Numbered from the stretch's first letter, positions 13,442 through 22,898 are shown. The stretch: DNA of 33,736 nt from Anaerolineaceae bacterium (GCA_012514775.1 JAAYZQ010000159.1:1-33736); one strand, 5' to 3'. Numbers and translations: made by a program. Notes: a model not told the origin generated them from the letters alone.

Positions 13442-14356
13442 GTGCGGGCGCGGGGCGTGAGCGTGCTGGACCAGGCCAGCGCCCGGACGCCGGTCCGGAG
13501 CCCCAGCCCGGCGCGACGCCTCGGGGCCGTGGTGCGCCGTCTCTATTCCCGGCCCGCCTCGGCCCTGGGCGTCACCGTCACGGCGCTGTTTCTCCTGGCG
13601 GCTCTCCTCGGCCCGCTGCTGGCGCCCTATGGCGCCAACCAGCAGATCGTGGAGGATGCCCGGCAGCCGCCGTCAGCCCGCCACTGGTTCGGCACCGACA
13701 ACCTGGGACGCGACGTGTTCAGCCGCGTCCTGCTGGGCGCCCGCGACGTGTTGAGCCTGGCGGGCCTGGGCACACTCCTTGCCGTGCTCCTGGGCACGAG
13801 CATCGGGCTGCTCAGCGGCTACCAGGGCGGGCTCCTGGACGAGGTGCTCATGCGACTGTTTGACAGCCTTCTCTCCCTGCCGGCCCTCCTGCTGGCGCTG
13901 CTGCTGCTGGGCTCCCTCGGCCCGTCGCGGAACAGCGTGCTGGCCGTCATCGTCGTGGTCTACACGCCCATCGTGGCCCGCGTCGTCCGCAGCGCGGTGC
14001 TGCCCATCAAGGCCAGGGGGTTCGTCGAGGCTGCCCGGGTCCAGGGCGAGTCGCGCCTCTATATTCTCTTCCGCGAGATCCTGCCGTCCGCCTTGCCTCC
14101 CCTGGCGGTGGAGGCTGCTCTGCGCTTCTCCTACGCCATTTTCCTGGTGGCGTCCCTGGGCTTTCTGGGCGTGGGTGTGCAGCCGCCCAGCCCCGACTGG
14201 GGGCTGATGGTCAAGGAGGCGCGGGACATCGTGACCCAGGCGCCGTGGGCCCTCTACTTTCCCGCGGGGGCCATCGCCACCGTGGTCGTCGGCGTCAACC
14301 TCCTGGCCGACAGCCTCAAGCGCATCCTCCAGGTGCCCTCGCAGTTGGTGCCATGA
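13442..14356 (+). CDS. Oligopeptide ABC transporter permease, DppC type
   Basis: The product (304 residues from GTG 13442) is a BPD_transp_1 inner-membrane permease of the DppC/OppC branch, shown by HWFGTDNLGRDVFSRVLLGAR near residue 80 and by the ATPase-docking EAARVQGESRLYILFREILP loop. About six membrane segments are visible. The start is unclear: an ATGATG overlapping the binding-protein stop (13422) is in another frame and hits a stop after 12 codons. GTG 13442 or GTG 13457 are the best in-frame choices, and neither has a clear ribosome site. The stop overlaps the next ATG (ATGA). Confidence 0.87.
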   Translation: MRARGVSVLDQASARTPVRSPSPARRLGAVVRRLYSRPASALGVTVTALFLLAALLGPLLAPYGANQQIVEDARQPPSARHWFGTDNLGRDVFSRVLLGARDVLSLAGLGTLLAVLLGTSIGLLSGYQGGLLDEVLMRLFDSLLSLPALLLALLLLGSLGPSRNSVLAVIVVVYTPIVARVVRSAVLPIKARGFVEAARVQGESRLYILFREILPSALPPLAVEAALRFSYAIFLVASLGFLGVGVQPPSPDWGLMVKEARDIVTQAPWALYFPAGAIATVVVGVNLLADSLKRILQVPSQLVP

Positions 14357-16500
14357 GCCGGCCGCCGTCCAATGAGCACGGGCCCATCCCCGTCCTCAGG
14401 GTCGAAGGGCTGACCGTGGCCTACCGCCGCGGGGACGAGTGGCTGGCGGCCGTGCGCGACCTGTCGCTGGCGCTCCCCGCCGGGCAGGTCTGCGGCCTGG
14501 TCGGCGAGAGCGGCTCGGGCAAGACGACCCTTGCCCTGGCCGTCATGCGCTACCTGCCGCGCGAGGGGCAGGTGCGGGCCGGCAGCATCGAGTTCGCCGG
14601 CCGCAACCTGCTGGCGCTTGGCCGGGGCCAGATGCGCCACCTCTGGGGCAAGGAGATGGCCCTCGTTCCCCAGGACCCCCTCTCCTCTCTGAATCCCAGC
14701 CTTCGACTGGGTCGCCAGGTGGCCGACGTCCTGCGCTACCGGGGCGGGCTCGACGCCCGCCAGGCCCGGCGCCGGGTGCTGGAGCTGTTCGATAGCGTGC
14801 ACCTGGACGATCCGGAGCGGGTGGCCGGCAGCTACCCGCACCAGGTCAGCGGCGGCATGCTGCAGCGCGTGCTCATCGCCATGGCCCTGAGCACCGAGCC
14901 CCAGCTCCTCATCCTGGACGAGCCGACGACGGGCCTGGACGTCACCACGGAAGCCGCCATCCTCGAGCTGCTGCGAGAGCTGATCCGCGGGCGGCGGACG
15001 GCGGTGCTCTATATCACCCACAACCTGGGCGTCGTGGCCCAGATCAGCGATCGGGTGGTGGTGCTCTATGCCGGCGAGGTTTTCGAAGACGCGCCCACGG
15101 CCGAGCTCTTTCGCCAGCCGTTGCACCCCTACACCCAGGGCCTGCTCGACAGCGTCCCTCGCCTGGGCCAGAACAAGGAGCAGGTGCAGCTTCGGCCCAT
15201 CCAGGGGCGCATCCCCGAGCTTGACGCCCTGCCCCGGGGCTGTATCTTTCGCCCGCGCTGCCCCCTGGCCATCGACGTCTGCCTGGAGCAGCCGCCCCTC
15301 TACGATGCCGGCCCCCGGCGCGAGGCGCGCTGCCACCGCTGGGACGAGATCGCCAGGCAGGAGGTGAGCGCCAGGCAGCCGGCGGCTGCCCCGAATGAGC
15401 CTCCGGCGGACGCCGAGGGGGCGGAGCGGCAGCAGCTGGTGCTCCAGGGGCGGGCCCTGGCGGTGCATTTCCCCGGGCGCCGCTCTCTGGCGGACCTCCT
15501 CGCCCGCCGGCCCCGCGCCGGCGTCAAGGCCGTCGACGGCGTGGACCTGTCCATCCGGCGGGGCGCGACCCTGGGCCTGGTGGGCGAAAGCGGCAGCGGC
15601 AAGACGACCTTGGCCCGGGCCATCGGCGGGCTGGTGGAGCGCAGCGGGGGCAGCCTGGAGTTCCGGGAGATCCCGCTGCCGCCCGGGCTGCGCGGGCGGA
15701 GCGACGACGTGCTGTGCTGCCTGCAGATCGTCTTCCAGAACCCGGAGGAGGCCCTCAACCCCTACCTGAGCGTGGGCGAAACCCTGCGCCGGCCCATCAT
15801 GCGCCTCCTGGACCTGTCGCGCCCGGAAGCTGACGAGCGGGTGGCGGCGCTGCTCCAGGCCGTGGGCCTGCCGGCCGAGATGGCGCGGCGCCTGCCCGGG
15901 CAGTTGAGCGGCGGCCAGAAGCAGCGGGTGGCCATCGCCCGGGCCTTTGCCCCCAACCCACACCTCCTCATCGCCGACGAGCCCGTGACCTCCCTCGACG
16001 TCTCGGTCCAGGCCTCCATCCTCAACCTGTTGGTCGAGCTCCAGGCGCGGCAGGGCAACGCCACGCTCTTTATCTCCCACGACCTGGCGGTCGTCGGTTA
16101 CCTCGCCGACGAGGTGGCCGTCATGTACCGCGGGCAGTTCATGGAGACCGGGCCGGTGGAGGCCGTCTTTCGCCCGCCCTACCACCCCTACACCGAGGTC
16201 CTCCTCTCGTCGGTGCCCATCATCGGGGCGGAGAAGCAAAAGATGGCCCGCGCCGGGGCGGAGGAACGTCCCGAGCCGCCGGGAGAGCTGACGGGTTGCC
16301 CCTTCCACACCCGCTGCCCCCGCTTCCTGGGCAAGATATGCGTCGAGGAGGTGCCGCCCTGGCGCGTCGACGAGGAGTCGGGCAAGGCGGCCTTCTGTCA
16401 CATTCCCCTGGAGGAGCTGCGGGCGGCCCAGGCTCATCAGGCACCGCTGCGGCCCGGCGGCGACGCCCCTCCTGGCGGCGGGGAGGAGGGCCGCCGATGA
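14353..16500 (+). CDS. Fused oligopeptide ABC ATPase (DppD-DppF in one chain)
   Basis: The 715-residue protein contains both nucleotide-binding domains of a peptide importer. NBD1 (about 12-330) has Walker A GESGSGKTT at 51-59, signature SGGMLQR and Walker B LLILDEPTTGLD. NBD2 (about 385-690) has Walker A at 411-419, signature SGGQKQR and Walker B LLIADEPVTSLD. Each ends with the oligopeptide-transporter C-terminal cysteine segment (GCIFRPRCPLAIDVC and GCPFHTRCPRFLGKIC). Most relatives encode two separate subunits. ATG 14353 overlaps the permease stop and its own stop overlaps the next ATG. A later in-frame upstream extension is only permease sequence read in another frame. Confidence 0.92.
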   Translation: MSRPPSNEHGPIPVLRVEGLTVAYRRGDEWLAAVRDLSLALPAGQVCGLVGESGSGKTTLALAVMRYLPREGQVRAGSIEFAGRNLLALGRGQMRHLWGKEMALVPQDPLSSLNPSLRLGRQVADVLRYRGGLDARQARRRVLELFDSVHLDDPERVAGSYPHQVSGGMLQRVLIAMALSTEPQLLILDEPTTGLDVTTEAAILELLRELIRGRRTAVLYITHNLGVVAQISDRVVVLYAGEVFEDAPTAELFRQPLHPYTQGLLDSVPRLGQNKEQVQLRPIQGRIPELDALPRGCIFRPRCPLAIDVCLEQPPLYDAGPRREARCHRWDEIARQEVSARQPAAAPNEPPADAEGAERQQLVLQGRALAVHFPGRRSLADLLARRPRAGVKAVDGVDLSIRRGATLGLVGESGSGKTTLARAIGGLVERSGGSLEFREIPLPPGLRGRSDDVLCCLQIVFQNPEEALNPYLSVGETLRRPIMRLLDLSRPEADERVAALLQAVGLPAEMARRLPGQLSGGQKQRVAIARAFAPNPHLLIADEPVTSLDVSVQASILNLLVELQARQGNATLFISHDLAVVGYLADEVAVMYRGQFMETGPVEAVFRPPYHPYTEVLLSSVPIIGAEKQKMARAGAEERPEPPGELTGCPFHTRCPRFLGKICVEEVPPWRVDEESGKAAFCHIPLEELRAAQAHQAPLRPGGDAPPGGGEEGRR

Positions 16501-17444
16501 TCCTCTACCTCCTGAGGCGCCTTGGCTTCCTGGTCCTGACCCTGGTCCTGACCTCGATCCTCATCTTCGTGATCACCCAGTGGCTGCCCGGCGACGTGGC
16601 ACGCGTCCTCCTGGGGCGTGAGGCCGGCGAGGCGGCCCTGGAGGCCCTGCGCGCCGAGCTGGGCCTCAACGATCCGCTGCCCGTCCAGTACCTGCGCTGG
16701 GTGCGCAACCTGGCCGTGGGCGACTGGGGCCGCTCTTTCAGCACGGCCTCGGACGTGCGGCCCCTCGTCGCCGAGCGGCTGCGCAACTCCCTGTGGCTGT
16801 CCCTGGTTACCCTCCTCATGTCGGTGCCCCTGGCCCTCGTCCTGGGCGTCCTCGCCGGCCTCCGCGAGGACAGCCTCCTGGATAATGCCATCAGCATCCT
16901 GGCCCTGGCGGTGGTGGGCTTGCCAGAGTTTGTCACCGGCCTGGTCCTGATCCAGATCCTGGCCTTTGGGCTGCGCCTGCTGCCCGCCATCTCCATCGTC
17001 ACCCCCGAAGAGTCGTTCCTGGAGGTCTTGCCCGGCCTCCTACTGCCGGCCTTGACGGCCACCCTCGTCCTGCTGGCCTACGTGGCGCGACTTACTCGGG
17101 CCGGCGTCGTCGAGGAGCTCAAGAAATCGTACGTGCGCACGGCGGTCTTGCAGGGCTTGCCCTACGGCCGGGTGATCTTTCAACACGTGCTGCGCAACGC
17201 CCTGTTGCCCACCATCACCGTCATCGCCATCAGCGTGGGCTGGCTTATCAGCGGCCTGGTCGTCGTGGAAAACGTGTTCAATTACCCTGGGATCGGGCGG
17301 CTGCTGGTCTTTGCCATCGAGCGGCGCGACTTACCGGTTATCCAGGCGGTGACGATGGTGACCGTCGCCGGATACGCGGGCGCAAACCTCGTGGCCGACC
17401 TGCTATACGGCCTCCTGGATCCACGCATCCGCCTGGGAGAATGA
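16497..17444 (+). CDS. Oligopeptide ABC transporter permease, DppB type
   Basis: The 315-residue product is the DppB/OppB-type permease: an N-terminal membrane helix (residues 9-27), the segment ITQWLPGDVARVLLG, a short periplasmic part and five further helices. The docking loop includes ELKKSYVRTAVLQGLPYGRVIFQHVLRNALLP, seen at about residues 203-235. It completes the importer: binding protein, DppC, fused ATPase, DppB. This order, with DppB last, differs from the usual DppB-DppC order. The start overlaps the ATPase stop by ATGA. Confidence 0.92.
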   Translation: MILYLLRRLGFLVLTLVLTSILIFVITQWLPGDVARVLLGREAGEAALEALRAELGLNDPLPVQYLRWVRNLAVGDWGRSFSTASDVRPLVAERLRNSLWLSLVTLLMSVPLALVLGVLAGLREDSLLDNAISILALAVVGLPEFVTGLVLIQILAFGLRLLPAISIVTPEESFLEVLPGLLLPALTATLVLLAYVARLTRAGVVEELKKSYVRTAVLQGLPYGRVIFQHVLRNALLPTITVIAISVGWLISGLVVVENVFNYPGIGRLLVFAIERRDLPVIQAVTMVTVAGYAGANLVADLLYGLLDPRIRLGE

Positions 17445-17533
17445 GGGCCTTTCCAACGTTGCTCCAACCGTATTCCGCCCAAATCCAAACCTTGCTTCAA
17501 CCCAATCCAACACCTGGACGCCTGGTTCTGCAC

Positions 17534-17539
17534 TATAAT
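17534..17539 (+). promoter_or_regulatory. -10 element upstream of the DHA2 efflux gene
   Basis: TATAAT at 17534-17539 is a perfect -10. At 17 bases upstream only CACCTG is found, so the -35 is poor and an activator may be needed. The inverted repeat GGTGA-N5-TCACC (17551-17565) lies just after the expected start point and could be a repressor site. Confidence 0.5.
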
Positions 17540-17648
17540 ACCGGTGTCGCGGTGACCCGCTCACCCGCGCCACCCCGCCTGCACCCGGACCCGGGCAGCT
17601 TTGCTGCGTGGAATCCGGCGGTGGCATTCAAGATAATAGAGGAGGTAT

Positions 17649-19220
17649 ATGCAGCACACAAGCGAGGCGGCCCGGCACTCTCCCGCCACCCGGCAGTGGA
17701 CGCTGGTGGCTACCATCCTGGCGTCGGGAGTCGTCTTTCTCGACAGCACCGTCGTCAACCTGGCGCTGCCGTCCATCGACCGCCAGCTCGACGCCGGGCT
17801 TTCGGGATTGCAATGGATCGTCGACGGATACCTGGTCACCCTGGCGGCCCTTCTCATCCTGGGCGGCTCCCTGGGCGACCGCCACGGGCGCCGGCGCGTC
17901 ATGGTCATCGGCCTGGTGGGCTTTGGCCTGGCCTCGCTGGCCTGCGGCCTGGCTCCTTCGCTCCCCTGGCTCGTCGGGGCGCGGCTGGTCCAGGGCGTGG
18001 CCGGGGCGCTGATGGTGCCCGGCTCCCTGGCCATCCTGCGCGCCACCTTCCCGGAGGGCGAGGCGCGGGGCAGGGCCATCGGGCAATGGTCGGGCTGGTC
18101 GGGCATTACCACGGTCGTCGGGCCGCTCTTGGGTGGCTGGCTGGTGGACGCGCTCTCCTGGCGTTGGATATTCTTTATCAACGTGCCCATCATTGCCCTG
18201 GCCGTCTTCATGCTCGCCCGCCGGGTGCCCGAGAGCCGCGATGCGGCCCCGGCCGCTCCCGACTGGCTCGGTGCCGCGACCATCACCCTCGCCCTGGCCG
18301 GCATCGCCTACGGGCTCATCGAGGGACCCGTGGCCGGTTGGGACTCGCCGCTGGTGGTGGGCGGCCTCGTCGTCGGCGTGGTAGCCCTGGCCCTATTCTT
18401 ACTGGTAGAGGCCCGGGTCAGGCAGCCGATGGTGCCGCTGTCGCTGTTTGGCTCGCGCAACTTCTCCGCCGCCAACCTCACCACCCTGGGCGTCTACTTC
18501 GGGCTCTACGGCGCCACCTTTTTCCTGGTCATCTACGTCCAGAACGTCATGGGCTACTCGGCCCTGATTGCCGGCCTGATGCTGGCCCCGATTTCGGTCA
18601 TGCTGCTGCTCTTTTCGCCGTTCCTGGGCAGATTTGCCGGGCGCTACGGACCACGCTTTTTCATGGCGGCAGGCGGCTTGTTGTGCGCCCTGGGGCTGTT
18701 GGCCTTTACCCAGTTGGAGCCCGGCTCGTCGTACTGGACCGGCTTGCTGCCGCCGCTGCTCATCTTTGGCCTGGGTCTGTGCAGCACGGTGGCGCCACTG
18801 ACCAACACCGTCGTCTCGTCGGTGCCCGACCGGCACTCGGGCCTGGCGGCGGCGTTCAACAACGCAGTCTCGCGCGTGGCCGCGCTGTTGGCTATCGCCC
18901 TGCTGGGCGTTGTCGTCAGCGTGACGTTTGGCTCCGCGTTGGAGCAGCGCACAGTCGGTTTACCGCTCTCGGCCGAGGAACGGGCGAGCCTGGCCGAGGA
19001 TCCAACCGGTTCCGCGGACGTGGCCGGATTGCCGGCCGCGGTCCAAAGGGCCGTCGACGATGCCTACACCGCGGCCTTTCGCCGGGCCATGCTGGTGGCT
19101 GCCCTGGCGGCTGCCCTGGGAGGCGGCGTGGCCGTCGTTGCCGTGCGCGACCCGGCCCGCGAGCAGGCACCGCGCCGCGACGCGGCGCTTCGGTCCCGAG
19201 GGCGGGCCCCATCCAAATAG
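17649..19220 (+). CDS. DHA2-family MFS drug efflux transporter (EmrB/QacA type)
   Basis: The 523-residue product has about fourteen membrane segments, the size and layout of the proton-driven DHA2 multidrug exporters. Motif D1-like LDSTVVNLALPSI appears at residues 29-41, motif A as LGDRHGRRRVM in the loop after helix 2, and motif C-type GALMVPGSLAIL near residues 122-133. The start is fixed by AGAGGAGG before ATG 17649. A cluster of polar residues follows the last helix. Substrates cannot be told from sequence. Confidence 0.9.
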   Translation: MQHTSEAARHSPATRQWTLVATILASGVVFLDSTVVNLALPSIDRQLDAGLSGLQWIVDGYLVTLAALLILGGSLGDRHGRRRVMVIGLVGFGLASLACGLAPSLPWLVGARLVQGVAGALMVPGSLAILRATFPEGEARGRAIGQWSGWSGITTVVGPLLGGWLVDALSWRWIFFINVPIIALAVFMLARRVPESRDAAPAAPDWLGAATITLALAGIAYGLIEGPVAGWDSPLVVGGLVVGVVALALFLLVEARVRQPMVPLSLFGSRNFSAANLTTLGVYFGLYGATFFLVIYVQNVMGYSALIAGLMLAPISVMLLLFSPFLGRFAGRYGPRFFMAAGGLLCALGLLAFTQLEPGSSYWTGLLPPLLIFGLGLCSTVAPLTNTVVSSVPDRHSGLAAAFNNAVSRVAALLAIALLGVVVSVTFGSALEQRTVGLPLSAEERASLAEDPTGSADVAGLPAAVQRAVDDAYTAAFRRAMLVAALAAALGGGVAVVAVRDPAREQAPRRDAALRSRGRAPSK

Positions 19221-19228
19221 AAACTGTC

Positions 19229-19241
19229 GGGGGAAACCCCC
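19229..19241. terminator. Short G5-A3-C5 hairpin between efflux and rpsD genes
   Basis: Five G, three A and five C form a tight stem of five base pairs, eight bases after the efflux gene stop codon and 18 bases before the rpsD start. It could be a weak terminator or part of an S4 autoregulatory leader; the sequence alone does not decide. Confidence 0.35.
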
Positions 19242-19259
19242 TATAGAAGGGAACAATTC

Positions 19260-19859
19260 ATGGGTAGGGATCGAGAATCCAAGCACAAGCGCTCGCGGCG
19301 CGAGGGCCGCGACCTGTTCGGTACCGGCGGCGAAAGCCTGGCCCGGCGCCTGAACAGGCCGCCCGGTATGCACATCGAACGGCCGCGGCGCCAGAGCGAC
19401 TATGCCAAGCAACTCCGCGAAAAACAAATGGTCAAGCGCATGTACGGGCTGCGCGAGCGCCAGTTCCGGCGCATGTATCGCATGGCCGAGCGAAGCCGCG
19501 GGCAGACGGGCCAGATGTTGCTCGCCCTCCTTGAGCGACGCCTGGACAACGTCGTCTACCGCCTGGGGTTTGCCCGCACGCGGCCCCAGGCCCGCCAGTT
19601 CGTGAGCCACGGCCACGTCCTGGTCGACGGCCGCCGGGTCAACATCCCGTCCTACCTCGTCCACCCCGGGCAAATGGTCTCAATCGACACGTCCATTCGC
19701 GACGTGCCCGACGTGCAGGATCTGGCCGAGTACCACCCCGAGGTCCCCGGTTGGCTGGAGCGGATGGACGGCGCGGGCCAGGTTCTGCGCGTGCCAGACA
19801 GGCAAGAGATCGATCCAGATATCGAGGAGCAGCTCATCGTCGAATTCTACTCGCGCTAG
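19260..19859 (+). CDS. rpsD: 30S ribosomal protein S4, cysteine-free form
   Basis: The 199-residue product is uS4, a primary 16S rRNA binder. Family features are [49 protein letters not shown] (about residues 82-99) and the S4 RNA-binding domain [20 protein letters not shown] followed by VNIPSYLV. The N terminus lacks the four zinc-binding cysteines of the C-plus form, and the whole protein has no Cys. The start at 19260 has an AAGGGA site. It stands alone between an efflux pump and an epimerase, not in the usual S13-S11-S4-rpoA cluster. It may be the only copy or a zinc-independent paralogue. Confidence 0.95.
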   Translation: MGRDRESKHKRSRREGRDLFGTGGESLARRLNRPPGMHIERPRRQSDYAKQLREKQMVKRMYGLRERQFRRMYRMAERSRGQTGQMLLALLERRLDNVVYRLGFARTRPQARQFVSHGHVLVDGRRVNIPSYLVHPGQMVSIDTSIRDVPDVQDLAEYHPEVPGWLERMDGAGQVLRVPDRQEIDPDIEEQLIVEFYSR

Positions 19860-19868
19860 GGCAGGAAT

Positions 19869-19897
19869 TTGCCAGTCCGGGCGGATGGGCCTATAAT
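19869..19897 (+). promoter_or_regulatory. Promoter of the epimerase/ABC exporter unit
   Basis: TTGCCA at 19869-19874 and TATAAT at 19892-19897 are 17 bases apart. Initiation near 19904 leaves a leader of about 48 bases with a GAGGAG ribosome site before the epimerase ATG. Confidence 0.75.
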
Positions 19898-19951
19898 AGC
19901 TCTACGAAACCATTACAGGGCCGGAGACGGCCTATCTCGGCGAGGAGAACG

Positions 19952-21079
19952 ATGAGCGAATCAACCATTACCCGGATCGAGGTCTACAAGCTTACCCTGC
20001 CCAAAGAGCCCTTCCGCATTTCCCTGGGGACCATGGCCCAGTTGGAGAACATTCTCGTGCGCGTCGAGAGCAGCGACGGGCTCTATGGGCTGGGTGAGGG
20101 CTCGCCCTTTCCCTTTATCACCGGCGAGACCCAGGCCATTGCCTACGAAGCGGCCCTGGCCCTGGCACGCCTGTTGGTGGGCAAGAACCCGTACGACATC
20201 GAGGCGCGCGTCCGCGAGATGGACCGCTTCCTCGAGCACAACTCGACGGCCAAGAGTGCTCTGGACATCGCGCTCTACGACCTGCTGGCCAAGCGTGCGG
20301 GCCTGCCTCTCTATGCCCTCCTGGGCGGCGAAAAGCACTGCTTCTACAGCGACGAGACACTGAGCCTGGACGAGCCGGCGACCATGGCCCGCAAGGCCCG
20401 GGTCCTGGTGGAGCGCGGCCATCGCATGGTCAAGGCCAAGCTGGGTACCGGCTACGCCGAGGACGTGGCCCGCGTCCGGGCCATCCGCGAGGCCATCGGC
20501 CCTGACATCCTCCTGCGCCTGGACGCCAACCAGGGCTGGGACCCCATTACCGCCGAAGCTGTGCTGCGCGACGTGGCCCCCTTTGGCGTCGAGTTCTGCG
20601 AGCAGCCCGTCGCATGTTGGAACGACGCCGCCATGCGCCGCCTGCGCGAGGTCAGCCCTATCCCCGTCATGGCCGACGAGTCCCTCTTTGACCATCACGA
20701 CGCCCTGCGCCTCGCTTCGCTGGACGCCTGCCATTATATGAACATCAAGCTCTCCAAGGCCGGAGGGCTGTATCACGCCCTCCAGATCGTGGCCGTGGCC
20801 GAGGCCGCCGGCATCCTCTGCATGGTGGGCTGCATGTCCGAGACGCGCCTGGGGCTCAGTGCCGCGGCGCACCTGGTCTCGGCCCGGCAGCAGATCGTCT
20901 TTGCCGATCTGGACGGTGCCGCCGGCCTGGATGACGATCCCGTGGTGGGCGGCATGACCTACGACGCCGGGCGCATCGAGCTGCCAGACGGGCCAGGCCA
21001 CGGCGCCGACATCAAGCCCGAGGTGCTGCAGCGCCTGCAGGGAGCCGTGGTCTATGCCCCGGTTGGTGATGAAGCGTAA
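19952..21079 (+). CDS. Dipeptide epimerase (L-Ala-D/L-Glu epimerase type, enolase superfamily)
   Basis: The 375-residue product has the muconate lactonizing subgroup pattern: catalytic Lys161-x-Lys163 (VKAKLG), metal ligands Asp191 (DANQGW), Glu217 (CEQP) and Asp242 (ADES), and the opposite-face Lys266 (NIKLSKAGG). The DLD motif (Asp319-x-Asp321) is the one that binds the dipeptide amino group in Ala-Glu epimerases. Such enzymes invert the second residue of dipeptides from murein recycling or diet. The exact dipeptide specificity is not certain. It lies first in a unit with two ABC exporter genes and overlaps the first by 26 bases. Confidence 0.9.
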   Translation: MSESTITRIEVYKLTLPKEPFRISLGTMAQLENILVRVESSDGLYGLGEGSPFPFITGETQAIAYEAALALARLLVGKNPYDIEARVREMDRFLEHNSTAKSALDIALYDLLAKRAGLPLYALLGGEKHCFYSDETLSLDEPATMARKARVLVERGHRMVKAKLGTGYAEDVARVRAIREAIGPDILLRLDANQGWDPITAEAVLRDVAPFGVEFCEQPVACWNDAAMRRLREVSPIPVMADESLFDHHDALRLASLDACHYMNIKLSKAGGLYHALQIVAVAEAAGILCMVGCMSETRLGLSAAAHLVSARQQIVFADLDGAAGLDDDPVVGGMTYDAGRIELPDGPGHGADIKPEVLQRLQGAVVYAPVGDEA

Positions 21080-22898
21080 CCTACCCGCTGACGATGGGGG
21101 AGGGCGTGCGGGCGGGCCTGAGGCTCCCTCCAGCCTGCAGATTCTGCGCAAAAGCTATGCTTACCTGTGGCGCTACCGGCGACCGGCGAGCGCTGCGTAT
21201 GTGCTGCTGCTGGCCATCACCGGGCTGGCCATCGCCATCCCCCAGCTCGTCCGCTGGATCGTGGACCGTGGGATCCGCGGCGGCGATCTGGACCTGCTTC
21301 GCTGGTCCGTCCTCGCCCTCCTGGGCCTCACCCTGGTGCGGGGCGCCCTCTCGTTCCTCCAGGGACGGTGGACCGAGATCGCCTCGCAGGGAGTAGCCTA
21401 CGATCTGCGGAACGACATCCACGAGAAGCTGGCCGGCCTATCCTTTTCCTATCACGACCGCGCCCAGACGGGACAGCTCTTGTCGCGGGCCGTCCAGGAC
21501 GTGGAACGCATCCGTTTCTTGACCGGCCGGGCTACCCTGCGCCTGGTGGAGGGTAGCGTTTTGTTGATCGGCACGGCGGTGGCCCTGGCCTGGATGAACC
21601 CGCGCCTGGCTGTCTTGACCCTGGCCTTTGTCCCGATCCTTGCCTGGATCGCCTTCCGGTTCGGGCGCCGGTTCCGGCCCCTGTCCTTCAAAATCCAGGA
21701 TCAGCTTGCCGTGCTGACGACGCGCGTCGAGCAGAACCTGCTTGGGGCGCGCATCGTCAAGGCCTTTGCCCAGGAAGAGGCTGAAATCGCCCGCTTCGAG
21801 CAGGAGAACGACCGCTGGTTTCACCTCTCGAGGCTGGCCGCACGCCTGAGGGCCCTGAACGTCCCCCTCATCGACATGATGGCCAGCCTGGGAACCGTCG
21901 TCGTTCTGTGGTACGGCGGCTCCCTGGTCATTCGTGAAGCCCTCACGCTGGGCGAGCTGGTGGCCTTTTCCACCTACCTGTCGCAGTTGGTCCAGCCCGT
22001 GCGGCGCATGGGGATGATCATTCCGGCAATTGCCATGGCCGCTTCTGCCGGCGAGCGCATATTCGAGATCCTCGACGCCGTGTCCGAGGTACAGGAGGCG
22101 CCCGACGCGGTGCCCCTCCCGCCCGTGAAGGGCCACGTTCGCTTCGAGAACGTCTCCTTTGCCTACTTTCGCCGGCACCGGGTTCTGGACCGGGTGAGCC
22201 TGGAAGCCAGGCCGGGCCAGGTGGTGGCGCTGCTGGGCGCCACGGGCTCGGGCAAGTCGACCATCATTAACCTCATCCCCCGCTTCTACGATCCCACGGA
22301 GGGGCGCATCACCATCGATGGCTACGACACGCGTAAGGTGACCCTGGCTTCGCTCCGCGACCAGATCGGCATCGTCCTGCAAGAGACGACCCTCTTTGCC
22401 GCCACGGTGGCCGAAAACATCACCTTTGGCTGCCCCGATGCCTCCGAGGCCGAGATGATTGCCGCTGCGAAGGCGGCCCAGGCCCACGAGTTCATCGCCG
22501 AGATGCCCGAGGGCTTCCAGACACACGTGGGGGAGCGAGGTGTGACGCTGTCGGGCGGGCAGAAGCAGCGGCTGGCCATCGCCCGCGCCCTGCTCAAGGA
22601 CCCCCGGATCCTCATCCTCGATGACGCCACGTCGGCGGTGGACACCGAGACCGAGCGGCTGATCCAGCTGGCCCTGGAGCGCCTGATGGAGGGGCGCACC
22701 TCGTTCATCATCGCCCAGCGCCTCGGCACCGTGCGGGCCGCCGACCTGATCCTCGTCCTCGACAAGGGGCGCATCGCCGCCCGGGGCAGCCACGAGGAGC
22801 TATTGAACACCTCGGGCCTCTATGCCGAAATCTATCACCGGCAGTTCCGGCCCCAGGAGCTGGCCGCGGCCCGGGTCCAGGCGGGAGGGAACTCGTGA
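21054..22898 (+). CDS. ABC exporter half-transporter with degenerate catalytic Walker B
   Basis: The 614-residue product has an ABC_membrane domain (about 40-320, six helices) and an ATPase domain (about 370-600) with Walker A GATGSGKST and signature LSGGQ (499-503). Walker B is LILDDATSAVD: the catalytic Glu is Asp524. This is the hallmark of the degenerate subunit of heterodimeric exporters such as TM287/288 and BmrCD. Start 21054 has GGGAG at a good distance and overlaps the epimerase gene; ATG 21069 is an alternative. The partner gene follows with a GTGA overlap. Confidence 0.9.
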   Translation: MPRLVMKRNLPADDGGGRAGGPEAPSSLQILRKSYAYLWRYRRPASAAYVLLLAITGLAIAIPQLVRWIVDRGIRGGDLDLLRWSVLALLGLTLVRGALSFLQGRWTEIASQGVAYDLRNDIHEKLAGLSFSYHDRAQTGQLLSRAVQDVERIRFLTGRATLRLVEGSVLLIGTAVALAWMNPRLAVLTLAFVPILAWIAFRFGRRFRPLSFKIQDQLAVLTTRVEQNLLGARIVKAFAQEEAEIARFEQENDRWFHLSRLAARLRALNVPLIDMMASLGTVVVLWYGGSLVIREALTLGELVAFSTYLSQLVQPVRRMGMIIPAIAMAASAGERIFEILDAVSEVQEAPDAVPLPPVKGHVRFENVSFAYFRRHRVLDRVSLEARPGQVVALLGATGSGKSTIINLIPRFYDPTEGRITIDGYDTRKVTLASLRDQIGIVLQETTLFAATVAENITFGCPDASEAEMIAAAKAAQAHEFIAEMPEGFQTHVGERGVTLSGGQKQRLAIARALLKDPRILILDDATSAVDTETERLIQLALERLMEGRTSFIIAQRLGTVRAADLILVLDKGRIAARGSHEELLNTSGLYAEIYHRQFRPQELAAARVQAGGNS

